A stretch of 64,000 bases of DNA from Marinobacter nauticus (GTDB lineage Bacteria > Pseudomonadota > Gammaproteobacteria > Enterobacterales > Shewanellaceae): contig NZ_JAHVJZ010000003.1 in assembly GCF_019801015.1 (NCBI RefSeq), forward strand, positions 186,001 through 250,000. The letters are read 5' to 3'. Both the position numbers and the translations under genes were made by a program. Position 1 is the first letter of the stretch, and each line of letters opens with the position of its first letter. Below are positions 1 to 8,175 of the stretch, in pieces. Under the pieces are notes generated by a model. That model was given only the letters and a program-made list of their open reading frames with translations, was not told where the DNA came from and made no database searches.

Positions 1-1287
1 GTCGTTGTAGCCGTGCTCAAACGAGAGCGCCTGCAGGTCCAGGGTGGCCTGGGGCAACACCTCAATCGGGAAGGCGATGTCTTCAATCACGCAGGAGGTA
101 CCGGCCGGACGCATTGAGCCCGCCAGCGGGAAAACCGCTTTACGAATCGCCCACATGTTGGCGATTTCGGCGGTGTCCTGGGTGAACTCCACCGGACGGT
201 ACAGGCCATGCTTGGCCATGATGGCGCCCATCTTGGCGATGTTGGCGTCGATCTGCTCCTGGCTCATGCCGAAGGTTTCAAACAGTACCGCCGTCACGTC
301 CTTATGGATGTCGGTCAGGAACTCCGGAGTCTGGTACTTGGAGGCCGCCACCGCCTGCAGGGCAAAGTTATCCAGCAGCTCAGCGGCGTTGGTTTCATCA
401 AACGCGTCTTTGCGCAGTTCAACGATCGCCTCACAGGCGCCTTTCAGAGAATCGAAGTAGACCATGGCAGAGGCGCTGTGGGTCGGCTTGACCACGCTCT
501 TCATGGTGATTTCGGACATAAAGCCCAGGGTGCCCTCAGAGCCCACCATCAGGTGCAGCAGAATGTCGAACGGGTCCGTGAACTCAACGAAGGAGTTCAT
601 GCCGTAGCCGGTCACGTTCTTGATGGAGTACTTGCGCTTGATGCGCGCCACCATCTCTTCATCGGCCATGATGGTGTCACGGATCTCCGCCAGCCCTTCC
701 AGAATCTCCGGGTGCTTCAGGGCAAACTGGCCACGGCTCTGCTCACAGCCGGTGTCCAGGATGGTGCCGTCTGCCAGAACAATGCGTGCAGAGTCGATCA
801 GGCGGTAGGAGTTGTGGTGGGTACCGCAGTTCATGCCAGACGCGTTGTTGGCCACGATGCCGCCCACCATGGCGGACGCGATGGTGGCCGGGTCCGGGCC
901 GAACTTCCAGCCCAGCGGCGCCAGGATCTGGTTGACCTTGGCACCAATCACACCGGGCTGAAGTCTGATGCGGGCGCCGTCGTCCAGCACTTCGTGCTCG
1001 GTCCAGTGGCCACCGGCCACCATAAGCACGGAGTCAGACAGGGCCTGACCGCACAGCGCGGTACCTGCCGCCCGGAAAGTCACCGGAGTTTTGGCCAGGT
1101 AGCATTCGGCCAGGGCAGAAGCGACTTCCGCTTCGGTTTTCGGGTGCAGCACCACCTGGGGGCGCTTCTGATAGAAGGAGGCGTCGGTCCCCCATGCCAC
1201 CCGGCGAAGGTTATCGGTGTAGACGCGATCCTGCTCAAGGATTTGGCCCAATTTGTCGGCCAGCACACTGATGTTTGACTGCAACAT
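1..1287 (-). CDS. dld: FAD-binding D-lactate dehydrogenase (Dld-II type), 3' end cut by window
   Basis: Partial gene: 429 codons are visible and the frame is still open at the window edge. The start ATG at 1287 follows the ribosome binding site AGGAAG. The N-terminal half is a PCMH-type FAD domain: residues about 40-130 include AGTALCGQ, and further on GWKFGPDPATI and GGIVANNASGMNCGTHHNSY, typical of the large D-lactate dehydrogenases that oxidise D-lactate to pyruvate and pass electrons to quinone. In Shewanella the homologue Dld-II (about 930 residues) has a C-terminal iron-sulfur half, which would lie outside this window. It sits directly downstream of the lactate permease on the same strand, 81 bases apart, so the two are very likely one lactate-use operon. 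Family assignment is firm; substrate stereochemistry is inferred from the neighbour and the family. Confidence 0.88.
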   Translation of the reverse strand, partial: MLQSNISVLADKLGQILEQDRVYTDNLRRVAWGTDASFYQKRPQVVLHPKTEAEVASALAECYLAKTPVTFRAAGTALCGQALSDSVLMVAGGHWTEHEVLDDGARIRLQPGVIGAKVNQILAPLGWKFGPDPATIASAMVGGIVANNASGMNCGTHHNSYRLIDSARIVLADGTILDTGCEQSRGQFALKHPEILEGLAEIRDTIMADEEMVARIKRKYSIKNVTGYGMNSFVEFTDPFDILLHLMVGSEGTLGFMSEITMKSVVKPTHSASAMVYFDSLKGACEAIVELRKDAFDETNAAELLDNFALQAVAASKYQTPEFLTDIHKDVTAVLFETFGMSQEQIDANIAKMGAIMAKHGLYRPVEFTQDTAEIANMWAIRKAVFPLAGSMRPAGTSCVIEDIAFPIEVLPQATLDLQALSFEHGYND

Positions 1288-1317
1288 GTGATCTTCCTTT
1301 GTTTTTTTGCTCACAAA

Positions 1318-1354
1318 AGACAACAAAGCCGGGCGTCTTGCCCGGCTGTTGTCT
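1318..1354 (-). terminator. Hairpin between lctP and dld (weak terminator or processing site)
   Basis: Arms AGACAACA plus GCCGGGC pair with GCCCGGC plus TGTTGTCT, giving 15 base pairs with a two-base bulge and a five-base loop. On the minus strand only four Ts follow, so full termination is unlikely. It could reduce dld relative to lctP, or mark an mRNA processing site. Confidence 0.45.
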
Positions 1355-1368
1355 GGCTCACTGGCCTA

Positions 1369-3048
1369 TCAGAGGCCACCCCAGATAAAGGCAATGGTAC
1401 CGGCGATCATGGCGTAGCCCAGTGCCACAGGCAGGGTCTTACGGATGATCTCGGACTCACGGCCTGCCATGCCCACAACGGTTGCTGCAGCCACAACATT
1501 CATCACGCACATCATGTTACCGGCGTTGGCACCGATGCCCTGCAGGGCCAGTACCAGCGCGTGGTTCATGCCAATGTTGTCCGCCACGCCATACTGCAGG
1601 CCGGAGAACATCATGTTGGAGAAGGTGGCAGAACCGGACAGGAAGGCGCCGAAGATGCCCACAACCGGTGCCATCCAGGCCCATACGGCCCCCATGGAGC
1701 CCGCCAGCAGTTCAGCCAGCTGGTTTGGCATGGACGCCAGACCCGCCGCGTTCTCACCGGAGTTGAGGAAGATCTTCACCATCGGTACAGACGCACCCAG
1801 AGAGATGATGGTCGGGACCATGGATTTGCAGGAGCTGGTAAAGCTGGTCTTAAACGCCGCCGGCTTCATCTTGAAGATAAAGAAGCCGAGGATACACACG
1901 GTCACAAAGAACGCGCCCGGTGCGTACAGGGTGGCAAAACCCGCTTTCAGGTTGGTGCCCATGATCTCAGTCCAGCTGATGTTGAAGCTGCTGAGGAAAG
2001 ACTTCAGCGGCGCCACGGTACGGGACAGAACCAGCAGAGCCGCCATCACCAGGTAGGGTGTCCATGCCGCCAGCTGAGAGATCTCATTCTTGGTTGCTGC
2101 CGCACCCACAGACTGAGGCTGACCCATGGCCGGCGCGTCGTCGGTTTTGGTCTTATCCGCGTCGGCAAAGTCGTGCCAGGCCTTGCTCGGCAGCAGGAAG
2201 CCTTTCTTGGCCGCCGGGATAACGATGGCCATGCCGATCAGCGCACCGATAACGGACGGGAACTCCGGGCCGGCGATGAAGTTGATGGTCCAGGCCGGAA
2301 TGGTGAACGCCAGACCCGCGAAGATGGCGAACTTCCAAATTTCAAAACCTTCAGCAAAGGACTTGTTGCGACCGAAGAAACCGGTCAGCACACACACGAG
2401 GACCAGCGGGATCAGGGTGCCGGTCACCAGGTCGATGGTGATCATGTGCAGAGCGATGAACTGCGCGTAGTCAGCAAAGCTGCCGCCATGCTCAGCGATC
2501 TGCGCGGCTGCCATGGACACACCGCCTTCCATCAGGCCCTGCTCCATACCGAACAGCACCGGCAGACCGATCGCACCGAAGGAGACCGAGGTGGAATCTG
2601 CGATCAGCGCCACCACTGCGGCGGCCACCGGCGGAACGCCCAGCAGCACCAGCAGCGGTGCGCCAATGGCGGCCGGAGTACCGAAGCCCGCAGAACCTTC
2701 AATGAAGGAACCGAACAGCCAACAGATGATGATCACCTGAACACGGGCATCACCACTGATGTTGGTGAAGCCCGCACGGATGGTGTCCATCGCGCCGGAG
2801 TTCTTCAGGGTATTCAGCAGGAAAATCGCACCGAAGATGATGGTAAGCGGGGTAATGGCGGAGTAGAAACCTTCCACCACAGACGCCATCAGGTAGGTGC
2901 CATCCATCTCCCATACAAAGAAGGCCACCAGGGCGGTCAGCACGGCAGAGATGGGCATGGCGCGGGAAGCGGGCATCCGCATCAGCACCAGGAACACCAG
3001 TACCGAGATGACTGGCGTCAGCGTCGCCAGAGTTTGAATGAGGGTCAC
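1369..3048 (-). CDS. lctP: L-lactate permease (LctP/LldP family)
   Basis: 559-residue integral membrane protein that imports lactate, probably with protons. The sequence is a run of hydrophobic segments with family motifs such as GSFIEGSAGFGTPAAIGAPLL near residue 115 and the conserved C-terminal stretch containing LQGIGANAGNM. The start is GTG at 3048, preceded by GAGG and AAGG; no better ATG lies nearby. Length matches the LldP family (about 550). It heads the lctP-dld pair. About 145-180 bases upstream are a GntR-operator-like element and a CRP-like palindrome, which would fit control by lactate and carbon status as in Shewanella (regulator LlpR, CRP). The regulation is inference; the family call is secure. 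Confidence 0.95.
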   Translation of the reverse strand: MTLIQTLATLTPVISVLVFLVLMRMPASRAMPISAVLTALVAFFVWEMDGTYLMASVVEGFYSAITPLTIIFGAIFLLNTLKNSGAMDTIRAGFTNISGDARVQVIIICWLFGSFIEGSAGFGTPAAIGAPLLVLLGVPPVAAAVVALIADSTSVSFGAIGLPVLFGMEQGLMEGGVSMAAAQIAEHGGSFADYAQFIALHMITIDLVTGTLIPLVLVCVLTGFFGRNKSFAEGFEIWKFAIFAGLAFTIPAWTINFIAGPEFPSVIGALIGMAIVIPAAKKGFLLPSKAWHDFADADKTKTDDAPAMGQPQSVGAAATKNEISQLAAWTPYLVMAALLVLSRTVAPLKSFLSSFNISWTEIMGTNLKAGFATLYAPGAFFVTVCILGFFIFKMKPAAFKTSFTSSCKSMVPTIISLGASVPMVKIFLNSGENAAGLASMPNQLAELLAGSMGAVWAWMAPVVGIFGAFLSGSATFSNMMFSGLQYGVADNIGMNHALVLALQGIGANAGNMMCVMNVVAAATVVGMAGRESEIIRKTLPVALGYAMIAGTIAFIWGGL

Positions 3049-3192
3049 AACCTTGTCCTCTTTTATGTCACTCGCGTGTTTATTTTATGTTCGTTTACCG
3101 TTCCCCACATGGGAATGGAGCGAGATCGTCCCTGAGCGGCACAATCAGCAGGCAGGTACTCCAAGCCTGGGGAAAGGCGAGAAGGATTCTTC

Positions 3193-3203
3193 CAGTCTGA
3201 CCA
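3193..3203 (-). promoter_or_regulatory. GntR/FadR-type operator-like element upstream of lctP
   Basis: On the minus strand the site reads TGGTCAGACTG, 9 of 11 positions matching the TGGTCNGACCA palindrome bound by FadR/LldR/PdhR-type regulators. It lies 145-155 bases upstream of the lctP start and 10 bases from a CRP-like palindrome. In Shewanella a GntR-type regulator (LlpR) controls lactate genes. No regulator gene is in the window. Confidence 0.4.
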
Positions 3204-3213
3204 GTGTATTTCC

Positions 3214-3227
3214 GTGATCCGGATCAC
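3214..3227. promoter_or_regulatory. CRP-like palindrome upstream of lctP
   Basis: GTGATCCGGATCAC is a perfect 14-base palindrome containing both CRP half-site cores (GTGA and TCAC) separated by six bases, as in the CRP consensus. Its outer flanks (C and C) differ from the T/A consensus. Position is about 166-179 bases upstream of lctP. Confidence 0.45.
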
Positions 3228-3408
3228 CCGGACCGGGATGCATGCATGCATGAATGGCCCTCACTTGAGCGAGATCAAAAGGTCTCACCAATGTTGCGCG
3301 AGAGTTACGCCTCGATCACGTTTCGCGCAATTATTTGTTTTTGTGCGCATTTTTGTGTCGATTCGGAAAAACCATTGCTAACCAACAGGGGAATAATTGG
3401 GCCATGCC

Positions 3409-4110
3409 TCATAGAACAATCCAATTATGGATCAATGGCATGACCACTGATGCCGCGATGGCGGTCAAGGCCATGGCCAATCCGGCAAACGCGCCCGACT
3501 CCGGATGCAACTGGAACGCCCTGGCCGCTCCCTGGCCGTGTGAAGTGGCCCCCAGTGCCAGCCCCATCACTTTCGGGTCACGGACCCCTAACTTTTGCAG
3601 CACACCACTGCCGATGATGCTGCCGAGATTGCCGGTGATAACCACGAAGACAATGGTGAGGGACACCACCGCTTCAATGCGCTCACTGATCCCCATGGCC
3701 ACCGGCACCGTGACCGACTTCAGTGCCAGCGACTGCCCCACTTCTGCCGGCATCGCCAGCCACCGGGTGATCTGCACCGCGGAGAGATAACTGATCAGCA
3801 CCGAAGCGACGATCGCCAGCCCAATCGGCCACCAAAGTCGGCGCAAGTGCGCCCGTTGCTGATAGAGAGGAACAGCCAGAGCGACGGTCGCCGGCCCCAG
3901 CAACATATGGATGACCTGAGCCCCTTCGAAATAGTGGTCATAAGGCAGGTTCAGCGCGCTCAGTAACGCGATAAGCACCAGAATCGCAAACGCCACCGGA
4001 TTCAGCAACGGGTGGCGGCCACTGCGCTCAAACAGCCACTGACCCAGAGCAAAGACTAACAGGGTCAACATCAGGCAGAAGGCCGGCTGAGCCAGAATAT
4101 GCGCCATCAT
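3409..4110 (-). CDS. lrgB: LrgB/CidB-family membrane protein
   Basis: 233-residue hydrophobic protein of the LrgB (YohK) family with about six membrane segments. Family motifs include LALKSVTVPVAMGI and the C-terminal LGATSHGQGAARAF stretch. The start ATG at 4110 overlaps the lrgA stop by four bases (ATGA), indicating translational coupling. In staphylococci LrgAB/CidAB were described as antiholin/holin-like; in Bacillus the homologue PftAB is a pyruvate transporter, and streptococcal LrgAB also takes up pyruvate. Because the next genes on the strand are lactate permease and lactate dehydrogenase, a role in moving pyruvate or a related acid across the inner membrane is a reasonable inference but is not shown by the sequence. 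Confidence 0.9.
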   Translation of the reverse strand: MMAHILAQPAFCLMLTLLVFALGQWLFERSGRHPLLNPVAFAILVLIALLSALNLPYDHYFEGAQVIHMLLGPATVALAVPLYQQRAHLRRLWWPIGLAIVASVLISYLSAVQITRWLAMPAEVGQSLALKSVTVPVAMGISERIEAVVSLTIVFVVITGNLGSIIGSGVLQKLGVRDPKVMGLALGATSHGQGAARAFQLHPESGAFAGLAMALTAIAASVVMPLIHNWIVL

Positions 4111-4463
4111 CTGCGACGCCCCTTAATCCGCATCGCGGCGGACATCACCCCGGCACTCACCGCCAGGGTCAACAGGGTGGCCACAACGACCGCCACCGAC
4201 GTCGGCAGCCACGCCGCCAGGAGCTGATCGCCATAAACCATCACTCCCACCCCCGCAGGCACAAAGAGCAACGCCAGATATTTCAGCAGCCCTTCACTGG
4301 CGACGGCGATGGACGCCGGTACCCGCCCCAACAGGCACAAAATGGCAAACAGCAGCAACAGCCCAATCACCGAACCGGGAATGGGCAGCGCCAACCCGTG
4401 ACTGATTCCCTCGCCCAGTAACCAGAACCCAAGAAGAGATCCCAGACCCAACAACAGCTCCAT
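4107..4463 (-). CDS. lrgA: LrgA/CidA-family membrane protein
   Basis: 118-residue membrane protein with about four hydrophobic segments; ISHGLALPIPGSVIGLLLLF near residue 25 is the LrgA/CidA signature. I start it at the ATG at 4463, three bases after GGGAAG, rather than at the TTG one codon upstream. It is the first gene of the lrgA-lrgB pair and overlaps lrgB by four bases. It presumably acts with LrgB as a two-part membrane complex; see lrgB for the competing holin-like and pyruvate-transport views. Confidence 0.88.
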   Translation of the reverse strand: MELLLGLGSLLGFWLLGEGISHGLALPIPGSVIGLLLLFAILCLLGRVPASIAVASEGLLKYLALLFVPAGVGVMVYGDQLLAAWLPTSVAVVVATLLTLAVSAGVMSAAMRIKGRRR

Positions 4464-4640
4464 CAACTTCCCACTTTTTCGCGATCACAACGGCGCACTA
4501 GAATGCCGTCTCAATCGCAAAATGCGCGACGGATGGACCAGGCTGTGAACCGGATCATCCCCATTTTGCACGGATGCCGGTTTTCTCCTGAGGGATCAGG
4601 CGGTAGAGTGGAGCCAACGCAATGAATGGAGAGATGTAGG

Positions 4641-5117
4641 GTGGAGTGGCTGATTCTGGCAATCGCTGCGGCAGCGGCAATCTGGTGGTGGCAATTTGCG
4701 CCCCGTTCCCATCCGGCCCGACCGCTGCTCAACGCTGAAGAGCGCCAGTGTGAACAGGACCTGCGCATACTGGCGGGCGAGGGCGTACAGCTGCACAGCA
4801 AAGTGCACCTGTCGGCCATCATGCCGGAGCGCTTCCGGGCCCGGAGACAGACGCTGGATTTCCTGATAAGTCACCGTATTACTCAGAAACCCCTGGTGGC
4901 CATCACGCTCAACGACAACACCACGTTGAGCCGTCTTTGCCGGGAAGCAAATCTGCCCCTGATGAACGCCCGGCACGGTGTCGACAGTGCCCGACTCTCC
5001 GCGCTGCTGCCCGCCAACCACCAGGCGGATGTTACCCCTCATGGACACCTGACAGACGAAGAGCGGGACAGCCTGTTCGATGCCATTCAGTCTCTGAACA
5101 GCGAGCCCGCCAAATAG
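4641..5117 (+). CDS. Membrane-anchored DUF2726-like protein, short
   Basis: About 158 residues. An N-terminal hydrophobic segment (WLILAIAAAAAIWWW) anchors it in the inner membrane; the rest is a soluble domain containing RRQTLDFLI, then LNDNTTLSRLCREANLPLM, which is the layout of DUF2726, a family with a predicted restriction-endonuclease-like fold and no known function. I prefer the GTG at 4641, because GGAG lies nine bases ahead and the protein then begins at the membrane segment like its relative at 5763. An ATG at 4626 would add five residues. A GC-rich hairpin covers the stop codon. The gene is one of two DUF2726-like genes within 2 kb. Confidence 0.7.
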   Translation: MEWLILAIAAAAAIWWWQFAPRSHPARPLLNAEERQCEQDLRILAGEGVQLHSKVHLSAIMPERFRARRQTLDFLISHRITQKPLVAITLNDNTTLSRLCREANLPLMNARHGVDSARLSALLPANHQADVTPHGHLTDEERDSLFDAIQSLNSEPAK

Positions 5118-5128
5118 GCGGGCTCTTT
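5103..5128 (+). terminator. Weak terminator overlapping the stop of the first DUF2726-like gene
   Basis: GAGCCCGCC / GGCGGGCTC stem of nine base pairs with loop AAATA, followed by TTTGGTT. The left arm lies inside the coding end. It may serve both this gene and the convergent DUF3087 gene. Confidence 0.5.
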
Positions 5129-5130
5129 GG

Positions 5131-5649
5131 TTAAAAGCGATCCAGCAGCGACACTTCGAAGGGTGGCAATGCCACCTGATGCTGTTCCACCAACGCGGCG
5201 ATGCGGTTCTGCTCGCGGGCCACTTCCGACAGGGTCAGGGTGTTGTTGTCGAGGCGATACACCAGCGCCCGGCTGCGGTGATAAAACTCCATAATACTCA
5301 GTGCCGCAGCGTCACCCGCTTCCGCCGCAGTCTCAATCGCCTTCTGCTTACGGTAGATGCGGTTATGCAGTTGTTTGAGTTGCCACACGTACATGACGTC
5401 CGCCATAAAGGGCTTATCCTTCATACCGGCAAACACGGCTGAACAGAGCGCCAGTGCCAACAGCACCCCCATCACATTCAGATGAAAGTTACCGGTACTT
5501 TCGCCGGCGACCGGCGCAGGCTGGCCAAAAAGGGCGATAGACAGCGCCCCCAGCGACACCGACAACACCGCCAGCGCGCCCACAAATCCGATACTGACCT
5601 GATTGACCCGGCGTCGATAGGCCTTCGGGTCGATATTGCGTAACTCCAT
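5131..5649 (-). CDS. DUF3087-family membrane protein
   Basis: 172 residues. Two hydrophobic segments follow a basic N-terminus (about residues 18-40, VSIGFVGALAVLSVSLGALSIALFG, split here for length as VSIGFVGALAVL and SVSLGALSIALF; and about 55-72, VMGVLLALALCSAVFAG), then a long helical cytoplasmic tail with QLKQLHNRIYRKQKAIE. This matches the DUF3087 family of Shewanella and Vibrio relatives, whose function is unknown. I start at the ATG at 5649; a TTG seven codons upstream gives the longer frame. It is convergent with the upstream DUF2726-like gene and divergent from the second one. Confidence 0.7.
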   Translation of the reverse strand: MELRNIDPKAYRRRVNQVSIGFVGALAVLSVSLGALSIALFGQPAPVAGESTGNFHLNVMGVLLALALCSAVFAGMKDKPFMADVMYVWQLKQLHNRIYRKQKAIETAAEAGDAAALSIMEFYHRSRALVYRLDNNTLTLSEVAREQNRIAALVEQHQVALPPFEVSLLDRF

Positions 5650-5762
5650 ATCGCTCTGTCTTACTGTCAAAAACCTGCCCGCAGTGTACCCCCAACTCCC
5701 CCCTGACCCAATGGCAGACTATGGTTAAACCAATCGGTTTTTGAGGGGACGGTAGCGAAGCG

Positions 5763-6536
5763 ATGACGGCTTACCTGTTGATTCTGTTCGGCTTGGTCGT
5801 GGCACTGATTACGGCCCTATGGTGGCGCAGCCGACCATCCCTGGCTCAGGGGGCCGCGCTGACACATCAGGAGCGAACCTTTCAGGCGGCACTGCAAACC
5901 GCACTGGATGCGCTGTCGCTGCCTCTGCGCCCGTTTGCCAAGGTCAAGATTGCCGATGTGCTGGCACCGGGCCGGGGGCAATACCGCCAAAGCTGGCTGG
6001 CGAGGTACGCCGAGCTGCAGGAGGCCACCTTCGATTTCGTATTGTGTGACGCCCAGAGTCTCAAGATTGAAGCCGCCATCGCCCTGGACACCGGACAGCG
6101 CAGTCTGCGAACACGGGACCAATTACTGGACACCGCCTGCCAGCAAACCGGCCTGCCCCTGCTCCGCTTCCCGGCGCAGCGCCACTACCCGCAGGCTGAG
6201 TTACAAGATGCGCTGAGATCGGCATTGGCCCACCGGGTGCCCACCGACGACAGTACCCCATTGGTCTCTGCTCCGGTTCCCCCCACGTCGCTGACGGCCG
6301 ATCTCCCCCAGACCATCGAACATCTCAGCACCGAAGAGTTTGCCGCCCGGATGTCGCTGCACCCTCGCGCGCTGTTGGCCATGCTGGCCCGGCTGGGCTA
6401 CCTCGAGTGGGATGACCACGGCCAGCTACAACTGACCGACAAGGGACGCCGAAAAGGCGCGGTGCAATGGCAGGGTGACGCTGAGCGACGGCAGTTTCAG
6501 TGGTCGGTCCGGGACCCCCATCGTGCCGGGAAATAA
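5763..6536 (+). CDS. Membrane-anchored DUF2726-like protein, long
   Basis: 257 residues. Starts with a membrane segment (YLLILFGLVVALITALWW), then a domain with FAKVKIADVLAP, FDFVLCDAQSLKIEAAIALD and TACQQTGLPLLRFPA, the core of DUF2726 with a putative nuclease-like fold. A proline/serine linker around residues 160-180 leads to a C-terminal region (LSTEEFAARMSLHPRALLAMLARLGYLE) that looks like a small helical winged-helix-like domain. It is a longer relative of the protein at 4641-5117. Function unknown. No catalytic activity can be claimed from the sequence alone. Confidence 0.75.
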   Translation: MTAYLLILFGLVVALITALWWRSRPSLAQGAALTHQERTFQAALQTALDALSLPLRPFAKVKIADVLAPGRGQYRQSWLARYAELQEATFDFVLCDAQSLKIEAAIALDTGQRSLRTRDQLLDTACQQTGLPLLRFPAQRHYPQAELQDALRSALAHRVPTDDSTPLVSAPVPPTSLTADLPQTIEHLSTEEFAARMSLHPRALLAMLARLGYLEWDDHGQLQLTDKGRRKGAVQWQGDAERRQFQWSVRDPHRAGK

Positions 6537-6576
6537 TTTAAAAAACCGCGCTTAGCGCCCATTTTTGCGATTCCCG

Positions 6577-6605
6577 CTTGCGCCCGCTCACTGCATCAGT
6601 AGAAT
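6577..6605 (+). promoter_or_regulatory. Candidate promoter of the riboswitch-permease-xpt operon
   Basis: TTGCGC (6577-6582) and AGAATC (6600-6605) are separated by 17 bases and lie just upstream of the riboswitch aptamer, which places the transcript start near 6612. The match to sigma-70 elements is moderate. Confidence 0.4.
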
Positions 6606-6623
6606 CCGCGCCCAACAATTTAT

Positions 6624-6694
6624 GGCGCTGTATAAAACTGGAAATCTGGTCCAGAAGTCTCTACCACAAGACCGAATCTTGTGACTACAGTCCA
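6624..6694 (+). ncRNA. Purine riboswitch aptamer (guanine class)
   Basis: All conserved parts of the purine aptamer are present in order: P1 (CTGT with ACAG) then TATAA; P2 CTGGA/TCCAG closing a seven-base loop AATCTGG; J2/3 AAGTCTCTACC, 10 of 11 bases identical to Bacillus xpt; P3 ACAAG/CTTGT closing loop ACCGAAT; and J3/1 GACTAC. The loop GG and CC needed for the L2-L3 contact are kept. The specificity base in J3/1 is C, as in guanine/hypoxanthine binders; adenine riboswitches have U. It precedes a purine permease and xpt, exactly the genes such switches control. No T-run follows, so control may be translational; stems are possible at 6704-6719 and 6720-6748 before the start at 6783. Confidence 0.92.
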
Positions 6695-6782
6695 ATCCCC
6701 GCACGACGTCGCCGCGTCGGGCGGAACCAGTAATACCGCCGGTAAATTGCCCTGAAAACATTCAAACCGAAAGGCAAACATT

Positions 6783-8153
6783 TTGGCGATCACATCCATT
6801 CTGAATCGGGCTGGACGCTCCACTCTGCTGGACTCCACCTTTAAGCTCACCCAGCGCAACACCACCGTCGGCACCGAACTCTACGCCGGCTTTATCACCT
6901 TCCTGGCGATGAGCTATATCCTCGCGGTCAACCCGGCCATCCTCGGTGGCATTGAGGGCATGGATCGTGGTGCGGTGTTTACCGCCACCGCTTTGGCGGC
7001 CGCCTTCGCCACTCTGATCATGGGCCTGTTTGGCAACTACCCGGTAATGCTCGCCCCCGGCATGAGCATGAACGGCTTCTTCAAAGGCATGCTGCTTTCC
7101 GGTTCGGTGGCGCTGATCTGGCACGAAGCACTGTTCGGCATCTTCCTGTCCGGCATCGTTTATCTGATCTTCTCCATGACCCGCATCCGCAAACACATGA
7201 TCGAGTCGATACCGGAAGATCTGAAGCTGGCCATCACCGTGTCACTGGGTCTGTTCATCGCCTTTCTGGGTCTGAAGAATGCCGGCATCATTGTCTCCAA
7301 CCCCATCATTCTGGTGAGCATGGGTGACATCGGCAATCCACAGGTCGCCATCGCCTTTATCAGCTTGTTTGTGGCGCTGGGCTGCATGGTGCGGGACGTC
7401 AAGCTGGCCACCTTTATCGCCTTTATGACCTCCATCGTACTGACCCTGCTGAGCGATGCCTTCCTCGGCACCCAGTACGCCCCGCTGCCGGACCAGTGGT
7501 TCTCTGCACCGCCGAGCATCGCCCCCACTTTCGGCCAGATTTTTAACTTCCAGTTCCTGACCGCCGAGAAGCTGTTTGACCTGCTGTTTATCGTCCTGAT
7601 CTTCTTTATCGTCGACTTCTTTGACGGCCTGTCCACCATCGTCGGCGTGGGTCGCGATGCCGGCATCATCGATAAAAACGGCAAGGTGCCCAACGCCCGT
7701 GCGGCCCTGGTGGCTGACGCCGGCGGCACCGTCGCTGGCACCGTACTGGGCACCACCTCCATCACCGCCTTCTCCGAATCCGGCATCGCCTCCGCGCAGG
7801 GTGCGAAAACCGGCCTGGCGGCAGTTATGGTGGCGATCCTGTTCCTGCTGTCGCTGTTCCTCTATCCGGTGTTCTCCCTGTTCTCCACCGCCATCGTCGC
7901 CCCGGCCATGATCGTGGTGGGCATCTATATGGTGGGCCGCCTGGGACAGATCCAGTGGGACAAGAAGGAATCCCGCATTGCGGCCTTCTTCACCATCATG
8001 TTCACCATCCTGAGCTTCTCCCCCGCCAACGGCATGGCCATGGGCTTTATCAGCTACGCCTTTGCCATGGTCGTGGCGGGCAAGCACCGCGAGGTGCACC
8101 CCATCATCTACGGCCTGTCCCTGATCTTCGTGGCTTACCTGTTGATGCTCTAA
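6783..8153 (+). CDS. NCS2-family purine permease (AzgA/PbuG-like)
   Basis: 456-residue membrane protein of the AzgA-like branch of NCS2, importing hypoxanthine, guanine or adenine with protons. Signatures: ELYAGFITFLAMSYILAVNP near residue 32, LAPGMSMNGFF near 95, FIVDFFDGLSTIVGV near 275 and GTTSITAFSESGIASAQGAKTG near 325. The start is TTG at 6783 with AAGG ten bases ahead; no ATG fits as well. It follows a guanine-class riboswitch and is 22 bases upstream of xpt, so the substrate is more likely guanine/hypoxanthine/xanthine than adenine. Closer in tone to Bacillus PbuG and E. coli AdeP than to GhxP. Confidence 0.93.
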   Translation: MAITSILNRAGRSTLLDSTFKLTQRNTTVGTELYAGFITFLAMSYILAVNPAILGGIEGMDRGAVFTATALAAAFATLIMGLFGNYPVMLAPGMSMNGFFKGMLLSGSVALIWHEALFGIFLSGIVYLIFSMTRIRKHMIESIPEDLKLAITVSLGLFIAFLGLKNAGIIVSNPIILVSMGDIGNPQVAIAFISLFVALGCMVRDVKLATFIAFMTSIVLTLLSDAFLGTQYAPLPDQWFSAPPSIAPTFGQIFNFQFLTAEKLFDLLFIVLIFFIVDFFDGLSTIVGVGRDAGIIDKNGKVPNARAALVADAGGTVAGTVLGTTSITAFSESGIASAQGAKTGLAAVMVAILFLLSLFLYPVFSLFSTAIVAPAMIVVGIYMVGRLGQIQWDKKESRIAAFFTIMFTILSFSPANGMAMGFISYAFAMVVAGKHREVHPIIYGLSLIFVAYLLML

Positions 8154-8175
8154 CCGACTTTTAGCGAGATTCAAG

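Larger units (their letters stand above)
3049..3408. other. 360-base intergenic region between lrgB and lctP
   Basis: No gene is supported here. It holds the likely lctP promoter region, a GntR-operator-like element (3193-3203), a perfect GTGATCC/GGATCAC palindrome (3214-3227), a short ATGC tandem run near 3239-3252, and an AT-richer stretch next to lrgB. Confidence 0.6.

Noticed and set aside
6624-6694. Adenine riboswitch
   Set aside because: The specificity base in J3/1 is C (GACTAC), the guanine-class base; the downstream xpt also argues against adenine.
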